A stretch of 64,000 nucleotides of DNA from Pseudomonadota bacterium. Lineage in GTDB: Bacteria; Pseudomonadota; Alphaproteobacteria; Reyranellales; Reyranellaceae. The notes below the pieces were generated by a model. That model made no database searches, had not been told where the DNA came from, and worked only from the letters and a program-made list of their open reading frames with translations. The translations under genes were made by a program, and so were the position numbers. Of the stretch, positions 35,387 through 44,026 are shown piece by piece (position 1 is the stretch's first letter; each line of letters starts with the position of its first letter). The stretch spans positions 152,764 to 216,763 of the forward strand of contig JAFEBU010000071.1 in NCBI GenBank assembly GCA_018242505.1, in the 5' to 3' direction.

Positions 35387-37087
35387 ATGGCTCGCTTCGA
35401 CCGCGTGATCCGGGGTGGCATGGTCGTCGATGGCAGCCGACTGCCGCGCTTTCGCGCCGATATCGGCATCAAGGATGGCGTCATTGCCGAGATCGGCCGG
35501 ATCGGCGCCGGCGAGGCGGAGGAGACGATCGATGCCGGAGGCCTGATCGTGGCACCCGGCTTCGTCGACCTGCATACGCATTACGATGCGCAGCTCTTCT
35601 GGGATCCCTACTGCACGCTTTCCTCATGGCACGGCATCACCTCGGTGGTGATCGGCAATTGCGGCTTCGGCTTCGCGCCGGTCCGGCCGGCCGAGCGCGA
35701 ACGTGCGATGATGTCGATGACGCGCGTCGAGGCGATCCCCATGGCGTCGATGAAGGCCGGCATGCCATGGGACTGGGTGACTTTCCCCGAGTTCCTCAAT
35801 GCCGTGGACCGGGCGCCCAAGGCGATGAATATCCTGCCCTATGTCCCCATCTCGCCGCTTCTCATCTGGGTGATGGGCTTCGAGGCGGCCAAGGCCGGCA
35901 AGCGGCCGACGGACGAACAGCATGCCGAGCTGCGCCGCCTGCTGCATGAGGCCATGGATGCCGGCGCCTGCGGCTGGTCGGCCCAGCGCATGCTGCCCAC
36001 CGGACCGGCGGCCGTGCAGCGCGACTACGACGGCTCGCCGATGCCGACCGACGTGATGCATGACGATACCTGCCGGGAGTTCGCGAAAGTGCTGGCCGAA
36101 CGCAACGACGGGTTCGTCCAAATGCTGCTGGTCTCGGGCGACAATGCCCGCGACCGCGCCTTCTACGAGGAGGTGGCGACATTGAGCGGCCGGCCGGTGA
36201 TCATGAACGTCGTCCAGGCCTTCGATGACCGGCCGCATATCCACCGCCATGTGCTGGCCTGGCTCAAGAGCTGTCGCGAGCGCGGGATCCGCGTCGTGGG
36301 GCAGGGGCTCACGACCGATGCCGGCTTCACTTTCACGTTCGAGGACTGGAACCTGTTCGACGATCAGCAGGTCTGGTGCGAGGCGACCACGGGAACGCGC
36401 GCGGAGCGGCTGGCCAAGCTTGCCGACCTGGCGCGCCGCCCGGCTTTGCGGGCCAACCTGCCGGTCACGGCGACCGGGCCGTTGCCGCAGATCGCCATCG
36501 TCGGACCCAAGCTCGAGAAAAACGGGCGATGGCTCGATTACACGTTGGCCCATGCAGGAGAGAAGATGGGCAAGCATCCGGTCGACGTCATGCTCGACAT
36601 GGCGGTCGAGGAAGACCTCAAGACCGAGTTCTTTGCCGCGCCGCCGAATGGCCGGATCGACTATCTGAAGGAGCTGGTGGACGACCCCTATGTCCTGTTC
36701 GGCGTGAGCGACGGTGGCGCGCACACCAAGTTCCTGACCGCCGGCCGCTACCCTACCGAGACGCTCTGCAAGGTCGTGCGCGAGCACGGCATGCTGAGCC
36801 TCGAGGAGGCGCACTGGCGGCTATCGGCGCTGCCGGCCGAGGTGGCGGGCTTCCGCGGCCGCGGCGTCTTGAAGAAGGGAGCGCCGGCCGACATCGTCGT
36901 CTACGACTTCGATGGCCTGAAGGTCCTGCCGGATGAGATCGCACACGACCTGCCGGGCGGCGAATGGCGGCGGATCCAGCGGGCTGAGGGCTATCGCTAC
37001 ATCGTCGTGAACGGCGAGATCACGATGCGCGACGGCCGTCCGACCAACAGACATTCGGGCCGGCTGCTGCGCCACGGCGGCGGCTGA
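35387..37087 (+). CDS. Amidohydrolase family protein, N-acyl-D-amino-acid deacylase type
   Basis: 566-residue metal-dependent amidohydrolase. The metal-binding strand is DLHTHYDAQLFWDP, and GNCGFGFAPVRP follows as in N-acyl-D-amino-acid deacylases. Later motifs are GVSDGGAHTKF, and a closing beta-sandwich with ADIVVYDF and RYIVVNGE. The ATG at 35387 is preceded by CAGGAGGAA, whereas the open frame further up has no homology. The family hydrolyses N-acyl-D-amino acids or cyclic amides. The lone gene ends in a palindromic terminator at 37105. Its product might salvage unusual acylated amino acids (inference). Confidence 0.92.
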   Translation: MARFDRVIRGGMVVDGSRLPRFRADIGIKDGVIAEIGRIGAGEAEETIDAGGLIVAPGFVDLHTHYDAQLFWDPYCTLSSWHGITSVVIGNCGFGFAPVRPAERERAMMSMTRVEAIPMASMKAGMPWDWVTFPEFLNAVDRAPKAMNILPYVPISPLLIWVMGFEAAKAGKRPTDEQHAELRRLLHEAMDAGACGWSAQRMLPTGPAAVQRDYDGSPMPTDVMHDDTCREFAKVLAERNDGFVQMLLVSGDNARDRAFYEEVATLSGRPVIMNVVQAFDDRPHIHRHVLAWLKSCRERGIRVVGQGLTTDAGFTFTFEDWNLFDDQQVWCEATTGTRAERLAKLADLARRPALRANLPVTATGPLPQIAIVGPKLEKNGRWLDYTLAHAGEKMGKHPVDVMLDMAVEEDLKTEFFAAPPNGRIDYLKELVDDPYVLFGVSDGGAHTKFLTAGRYPTETLCKVVREHGMLSLEEAHWRLSALPAEVAGFRGRGVLKKGAPADIVVYDFDGLKVLPDEIAHDLPGGEWRRIQRAEGYRYIVVNGEITMRDGRPTNRHSGRLLRHGGG

Positions 37088-37104
37088 ACACCCGACCCAG
37101 GCAA

Positions 37105-37128
37105 AAGGCGGTTCGTCCGAACCGCCTT
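37105..37128. terminator. Bidirectional hairpin between convergent genes
   Basis: AAGGCGGTTC/GAACCGCCTT 10-bp stem with a 4-nt loop, flanked by GCAAAAGG on one side. On the minus strand TTTTGCC follows, giving a short U-tract for the lipoprotein gene; on the plus strand the stem ends in TTGCC. Confidence 0.75.
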
Positions 37129-37146
37129 GCCATCGGGAGCTACCGC

Positions 37147-37707
37147 TTATTTCGCCGGGCAGGGATGGATGTTCATCTCCGGCCCGAGATCGTAGGGTGG
37201 CGGCGCCTGGTTCAGCGAGCTGACCTTGGAATCGAGCGACCATTCGAGGGCGCGCAGGCTGCGTGAGCAGAATTCCTTGTCGACCGGCGCGCGCTGCGCC
37301 ATGCGGTTGGCGAATTCGGTGACGAGGACGTCGACATTGAAGCGCTTGCGGCGGGAGAGTTCGGTCAGGGCCCGCGCATTGGTGCTGAGCTCCGGTCCGA
37401 ACTTCTTGACGAAGGTATTGTAGGTGGCGTCGAAGGCGCGAGCCCCGTTGGGGGTCTGGCATTGCAGCGTCGCCACCGTCAGCTCCTGCTGCAGCATCCG
37501 CGCATGAATGGTCGCCAAGTCCCGCTCGTTGTAGCAGATCGAGCGGATCTTTGCGGCGGGAGGACTCGGGACGGTGACCGGAGCCTGATAGTCTGGTGCA
37601 GGCGGTTTCTTGGCTGGCGCAGCGGTGTTCGGACCGAACAGATTGCAACCGCTCAGTGCCAGGCCGCTCGCCACCAGAAGTGCCGCCTGCTTGACCTTGC
37701 TTCTCAT
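37147..37707 (-). CDS. Uncharacterised lipoprotein
   Basis: 186-residue protein with a lipoprotein signal: MRSKVKQAALLVASG, then LALSGC with the lipid-anchored C21. A proline/alanine linker (KKPPAPDYQAPVTVPSPPA) follows. The remainder is helical with three cysteines in CYNERD, CQTPNG and CSRSLRA, and an HPCPAK end. I do not recognise the family. The ATG at 37707 follows GGGAG by 7 nt. A terminator hairpin at 37105 closes it. Exported, probably to the periplasmic face of the outer or inner membrane. Confidence 0.8.
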   Translation of the reverse strand: MRSKVKQAALLVASGLALSGCNLFGPNTAAPAKKPPAPDYQAPVTVPSPPAAKIRSICYNERDLATIHARMLQQELTVATLQCQTPNGARAFDATYNTFVKKFGPELSTNARALTELSRRKRFNVDVLVTEFANRMAQRAPVDKEFCSRSLRALEWSLDSKVSSLNQAPPPYDLGPEMNIHPCPAK

Positions 37708-37815
37708 CCAGAGACTCCCAACACGTTGGCCGGAAAGGGTCAGCGGGTACAACAGATAGCGGGCCGTTTCAAACGCAAATACCTCACAGGGCCCGCCGCG
37801 CGCTGGAAAGTGATT

Positions 37816-39117
37816 TCAATGCAAGGCCTTACTCAAGGCCCGGTCGAAGATCTCCAGGCCCAGGTCGATCTCGGCCGGTTCGATGGTCAGTGGCGGGGCA
37901 ATCCGGAAGATCCCGAAGCCGCCGCGGACGACGCTGGTCATCATCCCCAAGGCAAGGCACTCGCGGGCGACGCGCTGGGCGAGGTCGGGATCGGCGACCC
38001 GGCTGCGCCGGTCCTTGACCAGGTCGAGCCCGAGCAGCAGGCCCCGCCCGCGGATGTCGCCAATGCACTCGTAGCGCTGCTGCAGGGCGCAAAGCCCGCT
38101 TTTCAGGCGCTCGCCGAGCATGGCGCCACGCTCGGCCAGGCGGTCGCGCAGGATGATCTCGATCACCTTGAGGCCGACGGCGGCCGGGAGGGGGTCGGAA
38201 GCATGGGTGGTGTAAAAGAGGTAGCCGCGCTCGGCCGCCACTTCCTCGATCTCGGAAGTGGTCAGCATGGCGGCGAGCGGCAGGCCGGCGCCCAGCGTCT
38301 TGGACAGGGTGAGGTAGTCGGGCACGACCCCATCGCGCTCGCAGGCGAACAGGGTCCCGGTGCGGCCAAGGCCGGTCTGGGCCTCGTCGAAGATGAGCTG
38401 CATGCCGCGGGCTCGGCATTCGCCGGCCAGAGCGGCGATATAGCCTTCGGGTGGCTCGAGCACGCCGCCGGAGCTCAGGATCGGCTCGATGATGCAGGCC
38501 GCCAGCGCGCCGCTCGACTGGCGATCGATCAGCTCGAACCCGAAGGCCATTTCAGCTTTCCAGTCGTAGACGCCATGCACATCGATGAAGCGGGATCTAT
38601 AGGTGTCGGGCGCGGGCAGGACGAACGAACCCGGTGCTGGCGGGCCGTAACCGCGCCGGCCGGAGGAATAGGTTGCGGAGGCGGCGCCGCCCGTCACGCC
38701 ATGCCAGGAGCGGCTCATCGCCACCATCTCGTGCCGGCCGGTCACGAGCTTGGCCATGCGCAGCGCCGCTTCGTTCGACTCGCCGCCGGTCGAGACCAGC
38801 AGCACGCGATCGAGCTTGCCCGGCGAGAGGCGGGCGAGCAGGGCAGCGAGATCGACCACGGGCCGCGACAGGATCGACGAATAGAGATGGTCGAGCTCGC
38901 CCATATAGTGGCGCGCCACGGCTACGATCTCGGGATGGCTATGGCCCAGGACGGCGCTCATCTGGCCCGATGTGAAATCGAGGATGCGCCGGCCGTCGGC
39001 GTCGACGAACCAGTTGCCCGCAGCTCTCTCGACGATCAGCGGTGCGAACGCACCGCCGTAGCGCACGAGATGGGCGCGCGCCTTTTCCCAGAATTGCGGG
39101 TCGTCGTTGTTGCTCAC
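37816..39117 (-). CDS. dgdA: 2,2-dialkylglycine decarboxylase
   Basis: 433-residue class III PLP enzyme, the same length as the characterised Burkholderia cepacia dialkylglycine decarboxylase. Diagnostic positions agree: DFTSGQMSAVLGH near 47-59 (Q52), ATYSSGRRGYGP, IEPILSSGGV, FDEAQTGLGRTG with D244, and LTLSKTLGAGLP with K273 as the PLP lysine. YLFYTTHASDPLPAAVGL is also retained. The enzyme decarboxylates 2,2-dialkylglycines (for example 2-aminoisobutyrate) and transaminates the product with pyruvate. It overlaps the next gene by 4 nt (ATGA at 39114-39117). The close match makes dgdA a better call than general ornithine or GABA aminotransferase. Confidence 0.9.
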   Translation of the reverse strand: MSNNDDPQFWEKARAHLVRYGGAFAPLIVERAAGNWFVDADGRRILDFTSGQMSAVLGHSHPEIVAVARHYMGELDHLYSSILSRPVVDLAALLARLSPGKLDRVLLVSTGGESNEAALRMAKLVTGRHEMVAMSRSWHGVTGGAASATYSSGRRGYGPPAPGSFVLPAPDTYRSRFIDVHGVYDWKAEMAFGFELIDRQSSGALAACIIEPILSSGGVLEPPEGYIAALAGECRARGMQLIFDEAQTGLGRTGTLFACERDGVVPDYLTLSKTLGAGLPLAAMLTTSEIEEVAAERGYLFYTTHASDPLPAAVGLKVIEIILRDRLAERGAMLGERLKSGLCALQQRYECIGDIRGRGLLLGLDLVKDRRSRVADPDLAQRVARECLALGMMTSVVRGGFGIFRIAPPLTIEPAEIDLGLEIFDRALSKALH

Positions 39118-39719
39118 GCGGCTTCGAGCGCCGCCCTCACCAGGGGCAGTCGGTCATTTCCGAAGAACATCGAGGCGCCGACAAACATCGTCGGGCTGCC
39201 GAAACCGCCGCGGGCGATGAGCTCGTCGGTGTTGGCGCGCAGCCTCGTCTTGCAGGCATCGGTCTCGATGCCGGCGAAGAATCGCTGGCGCTCGATTCCC
39301 GCCCGCATGGCGATATCGGCCAGCACATCCTCTTTCGACAGATCGCGGTCGTCACCCCAATAAGCCTCGAAGGCGGCGGTGGCGTAGGGCACGAGCTTGC
39401 CCTCGTCGAGCGCCACGAAGGCGCCGCGCATGCATTTCACGCTGTTGACCGGGAAGACCTTGGGCGGAAAGACGATGGCAAGGCCGTAGAGCTGCGCCCA
39501 AGCGGCGAGGTCCTTGAGCATATAGGCCTGCTTCAGCGGATTGGGCCGTGCCCGGCTGTCATACACCGTCTGGTTCACCGCGTTGAACACGCCGCCGACC
39601 AGGATCGGCTTCCAGGCGATCTCGGTGCCGGTCTCCGCCGCAAGCGGCTGGACGGCATGAAAGGCGAGGTAGGTCCAAGGGCTGGAACAGTCGAAATAGA
39701 AGTCGAGTTGGCGCGCCAT
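39114..39719 (-). CDS. DsbA-fold 2-hydroxychromene-2-carboxylate isomerase family protein
   Basis: 201-residue thioredoxin-like protein of the DsbA/GST-kappa branch: LDFYFDCSSPWTYLAF at the N-terminus, helical insert, and GGFGSPTMFVGASMFFGNDRL at the C-terminus (the cis-proline region GSPT). The family includes 2-hydroxychromene-2-carboxylate isomerase of naphthalene degradation and mitochondrial GST kappa; it lacks the CxxC redox pair and uses glutathione or a Ser. It is co-translated with dgdA, being the upstream gene whose stop overlaps dgdA's start. The true substrate is unknown. Confidence 0.88.
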   Translation of the reverse strand: MARQLDFYFDCSSPWTYLAFHAVQPLAAETGTEIAWKPILVGGVFNAVNQTVYDSRARPNPLKQAYMLKDLAAWAQLYGLAIVFPPKVFPVNSVKCMRGAFVALDEGKLVPYATAAFEAYWGDDRDLSKEDVLADIAMRAGIERQRFFAGIETDACKTRLRANTDELIARGGFGSPTMFVGASMFFGNDRLPLVRAALEAA

Positions 39720-39781
39720 TTCGTCCCTTTGCCGTCTGTTGGCCTTGTCGTTGCCACAAGCCGAGCGTACTTTACAAATCC

Positions 39782-40618
39782 ATGATGGTCCCGGCTGAAA
39801 AGCCCAAAAAGATTGCCCCTCGAAAGATCGCCATAGTCGTTCATCAGCAGCATTCGCGCCCCGGTCGGGTCGGCGCCCTGCTTGAGAAGCGTGGGTACGA
39901 GCTTCACCGCCTTTGTCCCAATCTCGGCTGCGAGCTGCCCGAAGATATGTCGGATTATGCCGGTGTGGTGATCTTCGGCGGCCCGATGTCGGCCAACGAT
40001 TGCGGCACGCTGGCCGGCATTAAATGCGAGCTCGACTGGATCCCGAAGGTGGTCGAGGCTGGAGTCCCCTATCTTGGCCTGTGCCTTGGCGCCCAGCTCC
40101 TGGCTCGCGCCGTCGGCGGTCGCGTCGGGCCGCATCCGCAGGGCCTGGTCGAGATCGGCTATGTCGATGTCGAGCCGACCGAGGCGGGACGCCACTGGAT
40201 CGAGGCGCCGATGAAGGTCTACCAGTGGCATCGCGAGGGCATGACCGTGCCGGACTGCTGCGAGCTTCTGGCCACCAACGACCGTTATCCGGTGCAGGGC
40301 TTCCGGTTCGGCCCCAACGCCTTCGGTTTCCAGTTCCATCCCGAAGTCACGCTCGAGATGAAAGAGATCTGGACGCTGACAGCGGCCGAGCGATTGAAGA
40401 TGCCCGGTGCCCAGCAACGGGGAGTCCACCTCTCCATGCACGCTCTCTATGATCCGCAGCTCAACCGTTGGATCGACAGCTTCCTCGACCGCTGGCTCGC
40501 CACCGATCAGCGTGCAGCCGTCAGATCCACGACGTCGTCTCGGCCAAGGGCTTCTTCAGCCCGCCATGCACCGGCACGAGGCAGTCTGGCTTCGGGTATC
40601 CCGCAACCAGCAGGATAG
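39782..40618 (+). CDS. Class I glutamine amidotransferase-like protein
   Basis: 278-residue GATase1-type protein. The nucleophile is C101 in GLCLGAQLLA and the partners are H186 and E188 in QFHPEVT. GGPMSAND near 67-74 supplies the oxyanion strand. Stand-alone members resemble the glutaminase part of GMP synthase, with roles as glutaminases or in gamma-glutamyl metabolism. The last 35 residues (STTSSRPRASSARHAPARG...) are low-complexity because the gene overlaps the convergent nitroreductase gene by 98 nt. Two ATGs (39782 and 39785) serve as start, with no strong ribosome site. Divergent from the isomerase gene. Confidence 0.88.
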   Translation: MMVPAEKPKKIAPRKIAIVVHQQHSRPGRVGALLEKRGYELHRLCPNLGCELPEDMSDYAGVVIFGGPMSANDCGTLAGIKCELDWIPKVVEAGVPYLGLCLGAQLLARAVGGRVGPHPQGLVEIGYVDVEPTEAGRHWIEAPMKVYQWHREGMTVPDCCELLATNDRYPVQGFRFGPNAFGFQFHPEVTLEMKEIWTLTAAERLKMPGAQQRGVHLSMHALYDPQLNRWIDSFLDRWLATDQRAAVRSTTSSRPRASSARHAPARGSLASGIPQPAG

Positions 40619-41198
40619 TCGGCTTTTCCCATGACGGACGGCAGCAGATCTCGTTGAGAAAGCTCATCGGGCTCGGCGTATGCGTCAAAGTCACGAGCCC
40701 CGCATCGTGGAGCGCGAGGATGAGGAAGCCCGTCGCGATCCCGACCGACTCGGGCACGTAGTAGTGCTTAACCGTCCGCCCGTCGGGCCGCGTGCCGGAC
40801 TTCTGGGCGAAGATCGCGATCAAAACCGGCGCCTCTTCGAGGAACGGCTTGTCGGAGTCGGTGCCAAGTGGCGCCAGCGCTTCCAGCCACTCCCTGGGCG
40901 CGCGTCCGTTGTAGAAGGCGCGCTCCTCTTCCTCGGCGGCGACGCGGATGCGCTTCTTGGCTTCGGCACTCTCGATGACGGTGAAATGCCAGGGTTGCAG
41001 GTTGGCCCCTGACGGCGCCGTGCCTGCCGCGAGCAGGCAGCTCTCGATCACCTCGCGCGGTACCGGCCGCGAGTCGAAGTCGCGCACGGTGCGCCGGCGC
41101 ACCAGGTTGGCGTGGAAGGCGGAGGCCCGCGCCGCCATCTCGGCTGGCGGGTAGGGACGATAATCGGGCAGGGGCTCCCATATGGGCTTGGCAAGCAT
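40521..41198 (-). CDS. Nitroreductase family FMN protein
   Basis: 225-residue NAD(P)H-dependent FMN oxidoreductase. RRRTVRDFDSRPVP near residue 34 gives the FMN phosphate contact. APSGANLQPWHFTVI is the classical nitroreductase segment, and the C-terminal half reads ATGFLILALHDAGLVTL before WEKPTILLVAGYPKPDC. This is close to BluB/iodotyrosine deiodinase-like members (same APSGANxQPWxF pattern), so nitroaromatic reduction is only one possibility. The ATG at 41198 has GGAG 6 nt upstream; an open extension to 41291 is not conserved. Its 3' end overlaps the convergent amidotransferase gene. Confidence 0.9.
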   Translation of the reverse strand: MLAKPIWEPLPDYRPYPPAEMAARASAFHANLVRRRTVRDFDSRPVPREVIESCLLAAGTAPSGANLQPWHFTVIESAEAKKRIRVAAEEEERAFYNGRAPREWLEALAPLGTDSDKPFLEEAPVLIAIFAQKSGTRPDGRTVKHYYVPESVGIATGFLILALHDAGLVTLTHTPSPMSFLNEICCRPSWEKPTILLVAGYPKPDCLVPVHGGLKKPLAETTSWI

Positions 41199-41290
41199 GA
41201 AATCTCCACAATTCACGACTGAGGCCTGATCGGCCTGATAGCCGGTCGCCGCGACCTGGGCTAGGGTTGGACCGAGCAGGGGAGACTCCA

Positions 41291-42250
41291 ATGGGAGCGT
41301 TGATTTTCGTTGTCGCGCTGGTCGTGGTGGCCATCGTCCTGGTCTTCGCGGGCGTCAAGACCGTGAACCAGGGCTTCAACTGGACCATCGAGCGCTTCGG
41401 TAAATACACTCGGACGCTGGCGCCGGGCCTGCACCTGATCGTGCCGTTCATCGACCGGATCGGCCGCAAGATGAACATGCAGGAGAACGTGCTCGACATC
41501 CCGGCACAGAAGGTCATCACCAAGGACAACGCCACGGTGCAGGTCGACGCAGTCGCCTTCTACCAGGTGATCGACGCGGCACGGGCGGCCTACGAAGTGC
41601 AGAACCTGCACCTCGCCATCACCAACCTGGCGCTCACCAACATCCGAAGCGTGATGGGCAACATGGCGCTCGACGAGGTGTTGTCCAAGCGCAACGAGAT
41701 CAACAACACGCTGCTCGCGGTGATCGACCAGGCGACCAACCCGTGGGGCGTCAAGGTGCTGCGCATCGAGCTCAAGGATATCGCGCCGCCCGAGGACATC
41801 GTGGTCGCGATGGGCCGCCAGATGAAGGCCGAACGCGAGAAGCGCGCCACCATTCTCGAAGCCGAGGGCGTGCGCGAGTCAAGCATCCAGCGTGCTCAGG
41901 GCGAGAAGCAGTCGGCCATCCTGATCGCCGAAGGCAAGCGCGAAGCCGCCTTCCGTGAAGCCGAGGCGCGCGAGCGGCAGGCCGAAGCCGAAGCGAAGGC
42001 GACCGCCGTGGTCGCGCAGGCGATCGCGGGCAACGGCACGCAGGCCATCAACTACTTCCTCGGCACGAAGTATGTCGAGGCGCTGGCCAAGATGGGCTCG
42101 TCCAACAACGCCAAGATGTTCTTTCTGCCGGTCGAGGCGGCGGGCGTCATGGCGTCGATCGCCGGCATCGGCGAACTGGCCAAGGAGGCACAGGCGCGCG
42201 CGGCGGAGTCGGCGGGCCGGCCGCGCGGCTCGGTGCCGTCGTCGGGCTAG
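41291..42250 (+). CDS. qmcA: SPFH/stomatin-like membrane protein (QmcA type)
   Basis: 319-residue stomatin/prohibitin (band 7) protein. A single N-terminal membrane span (residues 3-20) is followed by the SPFH domain: ERFGKYTRTLAPGLHLIVPFIDRIG and RIELKDIAPPEDIV. A long coiled-coil rich in Ala/Glu/Arg and repeated AEG motifs (about 175-250) ends near FFLPVEA. Members form ring assemblies that organise lipid microdomains or regulate proteases such as FtsH. The nfeD gene starts 6 nt later, the usual pairing. GGGGAG lies 6 nt before the ATG. Confidence 0.93.
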   Translation: MGALIFVVALVVVAIVLVFAGVKTVNQGFNWTIERFGKYTRTLAPGLHLIVPFIDRIGRKMNMQENVLDIPAQKVITKDNATVQVDAVAFYQVIDAARAAYEVQNLHLAITNLALTNIRSVMGNMALDEVLSKRNEINNTLLAVIDQATNPWGVKVLRIELKDIAPPEDIVVAMGRQMKAEREKRATILEAEGVRESSIQRAQGEKQSAILIAEGKREAAFREAEARERQAEAEAKATAVVAQAIAGNGTQAINYFLGTKYVEALAKMGSSNNAKMFFLPVEAAGVMASIAGIGELAKEAQARAAESAGRPRGSVPSSG

Positions 42251-42256
42251 ACGTCG

Positions 42257-42688
42257 ATGACGATCGTGTTCTGGTACTGGTGGGCCATCGCCGCGGTGCT
42301 GCTCGTCTTCGAGATGATGCTGCCGGGCGTGGTGTTCCTGTTCCTGGCGATCGGCGCGGCAGTGTGCGGCCTGATGCTGCTGGTCGCGCCCGCCGTGGGA
42401 CTCGAGTTCCAGCTCTTCGTCTTCGCCGTCGTCGCCGTCGCTTCGGCGGTGTTCCTGCGGTCGTCGTTGCGCCGGCTGCAGGGCCGCAGCGGCGAGGCGC
42501 TGAATGAGCGCGGCAAGGCCCTGGTGGGGCACACCTTCGTGCTGGATCAGCCCATCCTGAACGGTCGCGGCCGCATCACGCTGGGCGATGGAAGCTGGAC
42601 CGTGACCGGCCCCGACATGGTGGCTGGCGCCAAGGTGCGCGTCGCGTCGGTCAGCGGCACCGAGCTCAAGGTCGAGCCTGCCCCCTGA
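42257..42688 (+). CDS. NfeD family membrane protein
   Basis: 143-residue NfeD1b-type protein with two or three hydrophobic helices (about residues 4-75) and a C-terminal OB-fold domain. The OB part contains GHTFVLDQPILNGRGRITLGDGSW and VTGPDMVAGAKVRV. NfeD proteins partner with SPFH proteins (stomatin operon partner), probably assisting membrane quality control. The start is only 6 nt from the SPFH stop, so the two are one transcript. A predicted promoter and operator for the next gene begins 39 nt past its stop. Confidence 0.93.
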   Translation: MTIVFWYWWAIAAVLLVFEMMLPGVVFLFLAIGAAVCGLMLLVAPAVGLEFQLFVFAVVAVASAVFLRSSLRRLQGRSGEALNERGKALVGHTFVLDQPILNGRGRITLGDGSWTVTGPDMVAGAKVRVASVSGTELKVEPAP

Positions 42689-42726
42689 GCGTGACCGCAT
42701 GCCCGTTCGGGCGGGGCAGGAGGGCA

Positions 42727-42759
42727 TTGCCAATACTTAACCGGAAGGTTATGTATTGG
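42727..42759 (+). promoter_or_regulatory. Sigma-70-like promoter overlapping a large operator dyad
   Basis: A -35 element TTGCCA (42727-42732) and a -10-like TATGTA (42750-42755) are separated by 17 bp. Overlaying them is a near-perfect dyad at 42730-42759: arms CCAATACTTAACC and GGTTATGTATTGG around GGAA, pairing at 12 of 13 positions. A repressor bound there would block the promoter of the MFS gene that begins at 42781. Confidence 0.6.
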
Positions 42760-42780
42760 TCGGGTAACGGAGAGTGCGAC

Positions 42781-43989
42781 ATGGAACGGTCCTACGGATG
42801 GGTGGTCGTCGCCGCAGGCGGATTGGTGGGCTGCGTGGCGATCGGCGCCATGTTCTCGCTCGCGGTCTTCCTGGCGCCGATGGGGGACGAGACCGGCTGG
42901 TCACGCACCGGCATTTCGACCGCCATGACCATAGATTTTCTCGTCATGGGCGTTTCCACCTTCGGCTGGGGCGCGCTGACCGATCGTTTCGGCCCGCGCA
43001 TTGTCGTGCTGTCGGGCGCGATCTTGCTGGGGCTGGGCCTCGCACTTGCAAGCCGCGCCGGCAGCCTGCTCGAATTCCAGCTCGCTTATGGCGTGATCGT
43101 GGGCGCGGCGGCGGGTGCGGTCTTCGCGCCGATGATCGCGACGGTCACAGGGTGGTTCGAAAAGCGGCGCAGCCTTGCGGTCTCACTCGTCTCGGCAGGC
43201 ATGGGCATGGGGCCGATGACGATCTCGCCATTCGCTCGCTGGCTGCTCTCGAACTATGACTGGCGCGTCGCCCAGCTCACGATCGCAGTTGTGGCCTGGG
43301 TGTTGCTGGTGCCGACTGCATTCCTGGTGCGTCGCGCCCCGCCATCGACCACCGATGTGCCCGGGTCGGTCGGTGCGGGCGATCCCGGCATGACCGTGGG
43401 CCAGGCCCTGCGCTCACCGCAGTTCATCGTGCTCGCACTCACCTTCTTCTGCTGCTGCGCCACCCATTCCGGCCCGATTTTCCACACGGTGAGCTACGCC
43501 ATCGCCTGCGGACTGCCGGCCATGGCCGCGGTCACGATCTACAGCGTCGAGGGTCTTGCCGGCCTGGGCGGCCGCCTCTTGTTCGGTCTCGCTGGCGACC
43601 GGTTCGGCGCCAAGCCTGTCGTGGTCGTCGGTCTTCTGGTGCAGGCGCTGGGCGCCGGCACGTACTTCTTCGTACGCGATCTGGGCGAGTTCTACGCCGT
43701 GGCGGTCGTGTTCGGGATGGCCTATGGCGGCGTGATGCCGCTCTATGCCGTGATCGCGCGCGAATATTTCCCGATGCGTATCATGGGAACGGTATTCGGC
43801 GCGGCCGCCATGATCTCGAGCCTCGGGATGGCGCTGGGGCCGATCGTCGGCGGCTGGATCTTCGATACCTTCGCAAGCTACGGCTGGCTCTACATCGCCT
43901 CGTTCGGCATCGGCCTCGGCGCCGCGGGCATTGCGCTTGCCTTCCCGCCGTTGCCGTCGCGGTCCCGGGAGCGTCTGCAGCCGGCCTGA
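42781..43989 (+). CDS. MFS permease, monocarboxylate/OFA-like
   Basis: 402-residue 12-TM major facilitator. Signature motif A is in GALTDRFGPRIVVLSG, and AYGVIVGAAAGAVFAPMIATVTGWFEKRR corresponds to TM4-5 (seen as WFEKRR). The TM10-12 half contains GMAYGGVMPLYAVIAREYF, a feature of the bacterial monocarboxylate/oxalate-formate antiporter branch. It is related in layout to the MFS gene at 46452. Start at the ATG with CGGAGAG 6-9 nt upstream. Expression is probably controlled through the dyad at 42730-42759. Substrate unknown. Confidence 0.93.
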   Translation: MERSYGWVVVAAGGLVGCVAIGAMFSLAVFLAPMGDETGWSRTGISTAMTIDFLVMGVSTFGWGALTDRFGPRIVVLSGAILLGLGLALASRAGSLLEFQLAYGVIVGAAAGAVFAPMIATVTGWFEKRRSLAVSLVSAGMGMGPMTISPFARWLLSNYDWRVAQLTIAVVAWVLLVPTAFLVRRAPPSTTDVPGSVGAGDPGMTVGQALRSPQFIVLALTFFCCCATHSGPIFHTVSYAIACGLPAMAAVTIYSVEGLAGLGGRLLFGLAGDRFGAKPVVVVGLLVQALGAGTYFFVRDLGEFYAVAVVFGMAYGGVMPLYAVIAREYFPMRIMGTVFGAAAMISSLGMALGPIVGGWIFDTFASYGWLYIASFGIGLGAAGIALAFPPLPSRSRERLQPA

Positions 43990-44026
43990 GGGGTGGCTGC
44001 GCTCTTGCCGCTCGGCTGCTGGCCGC

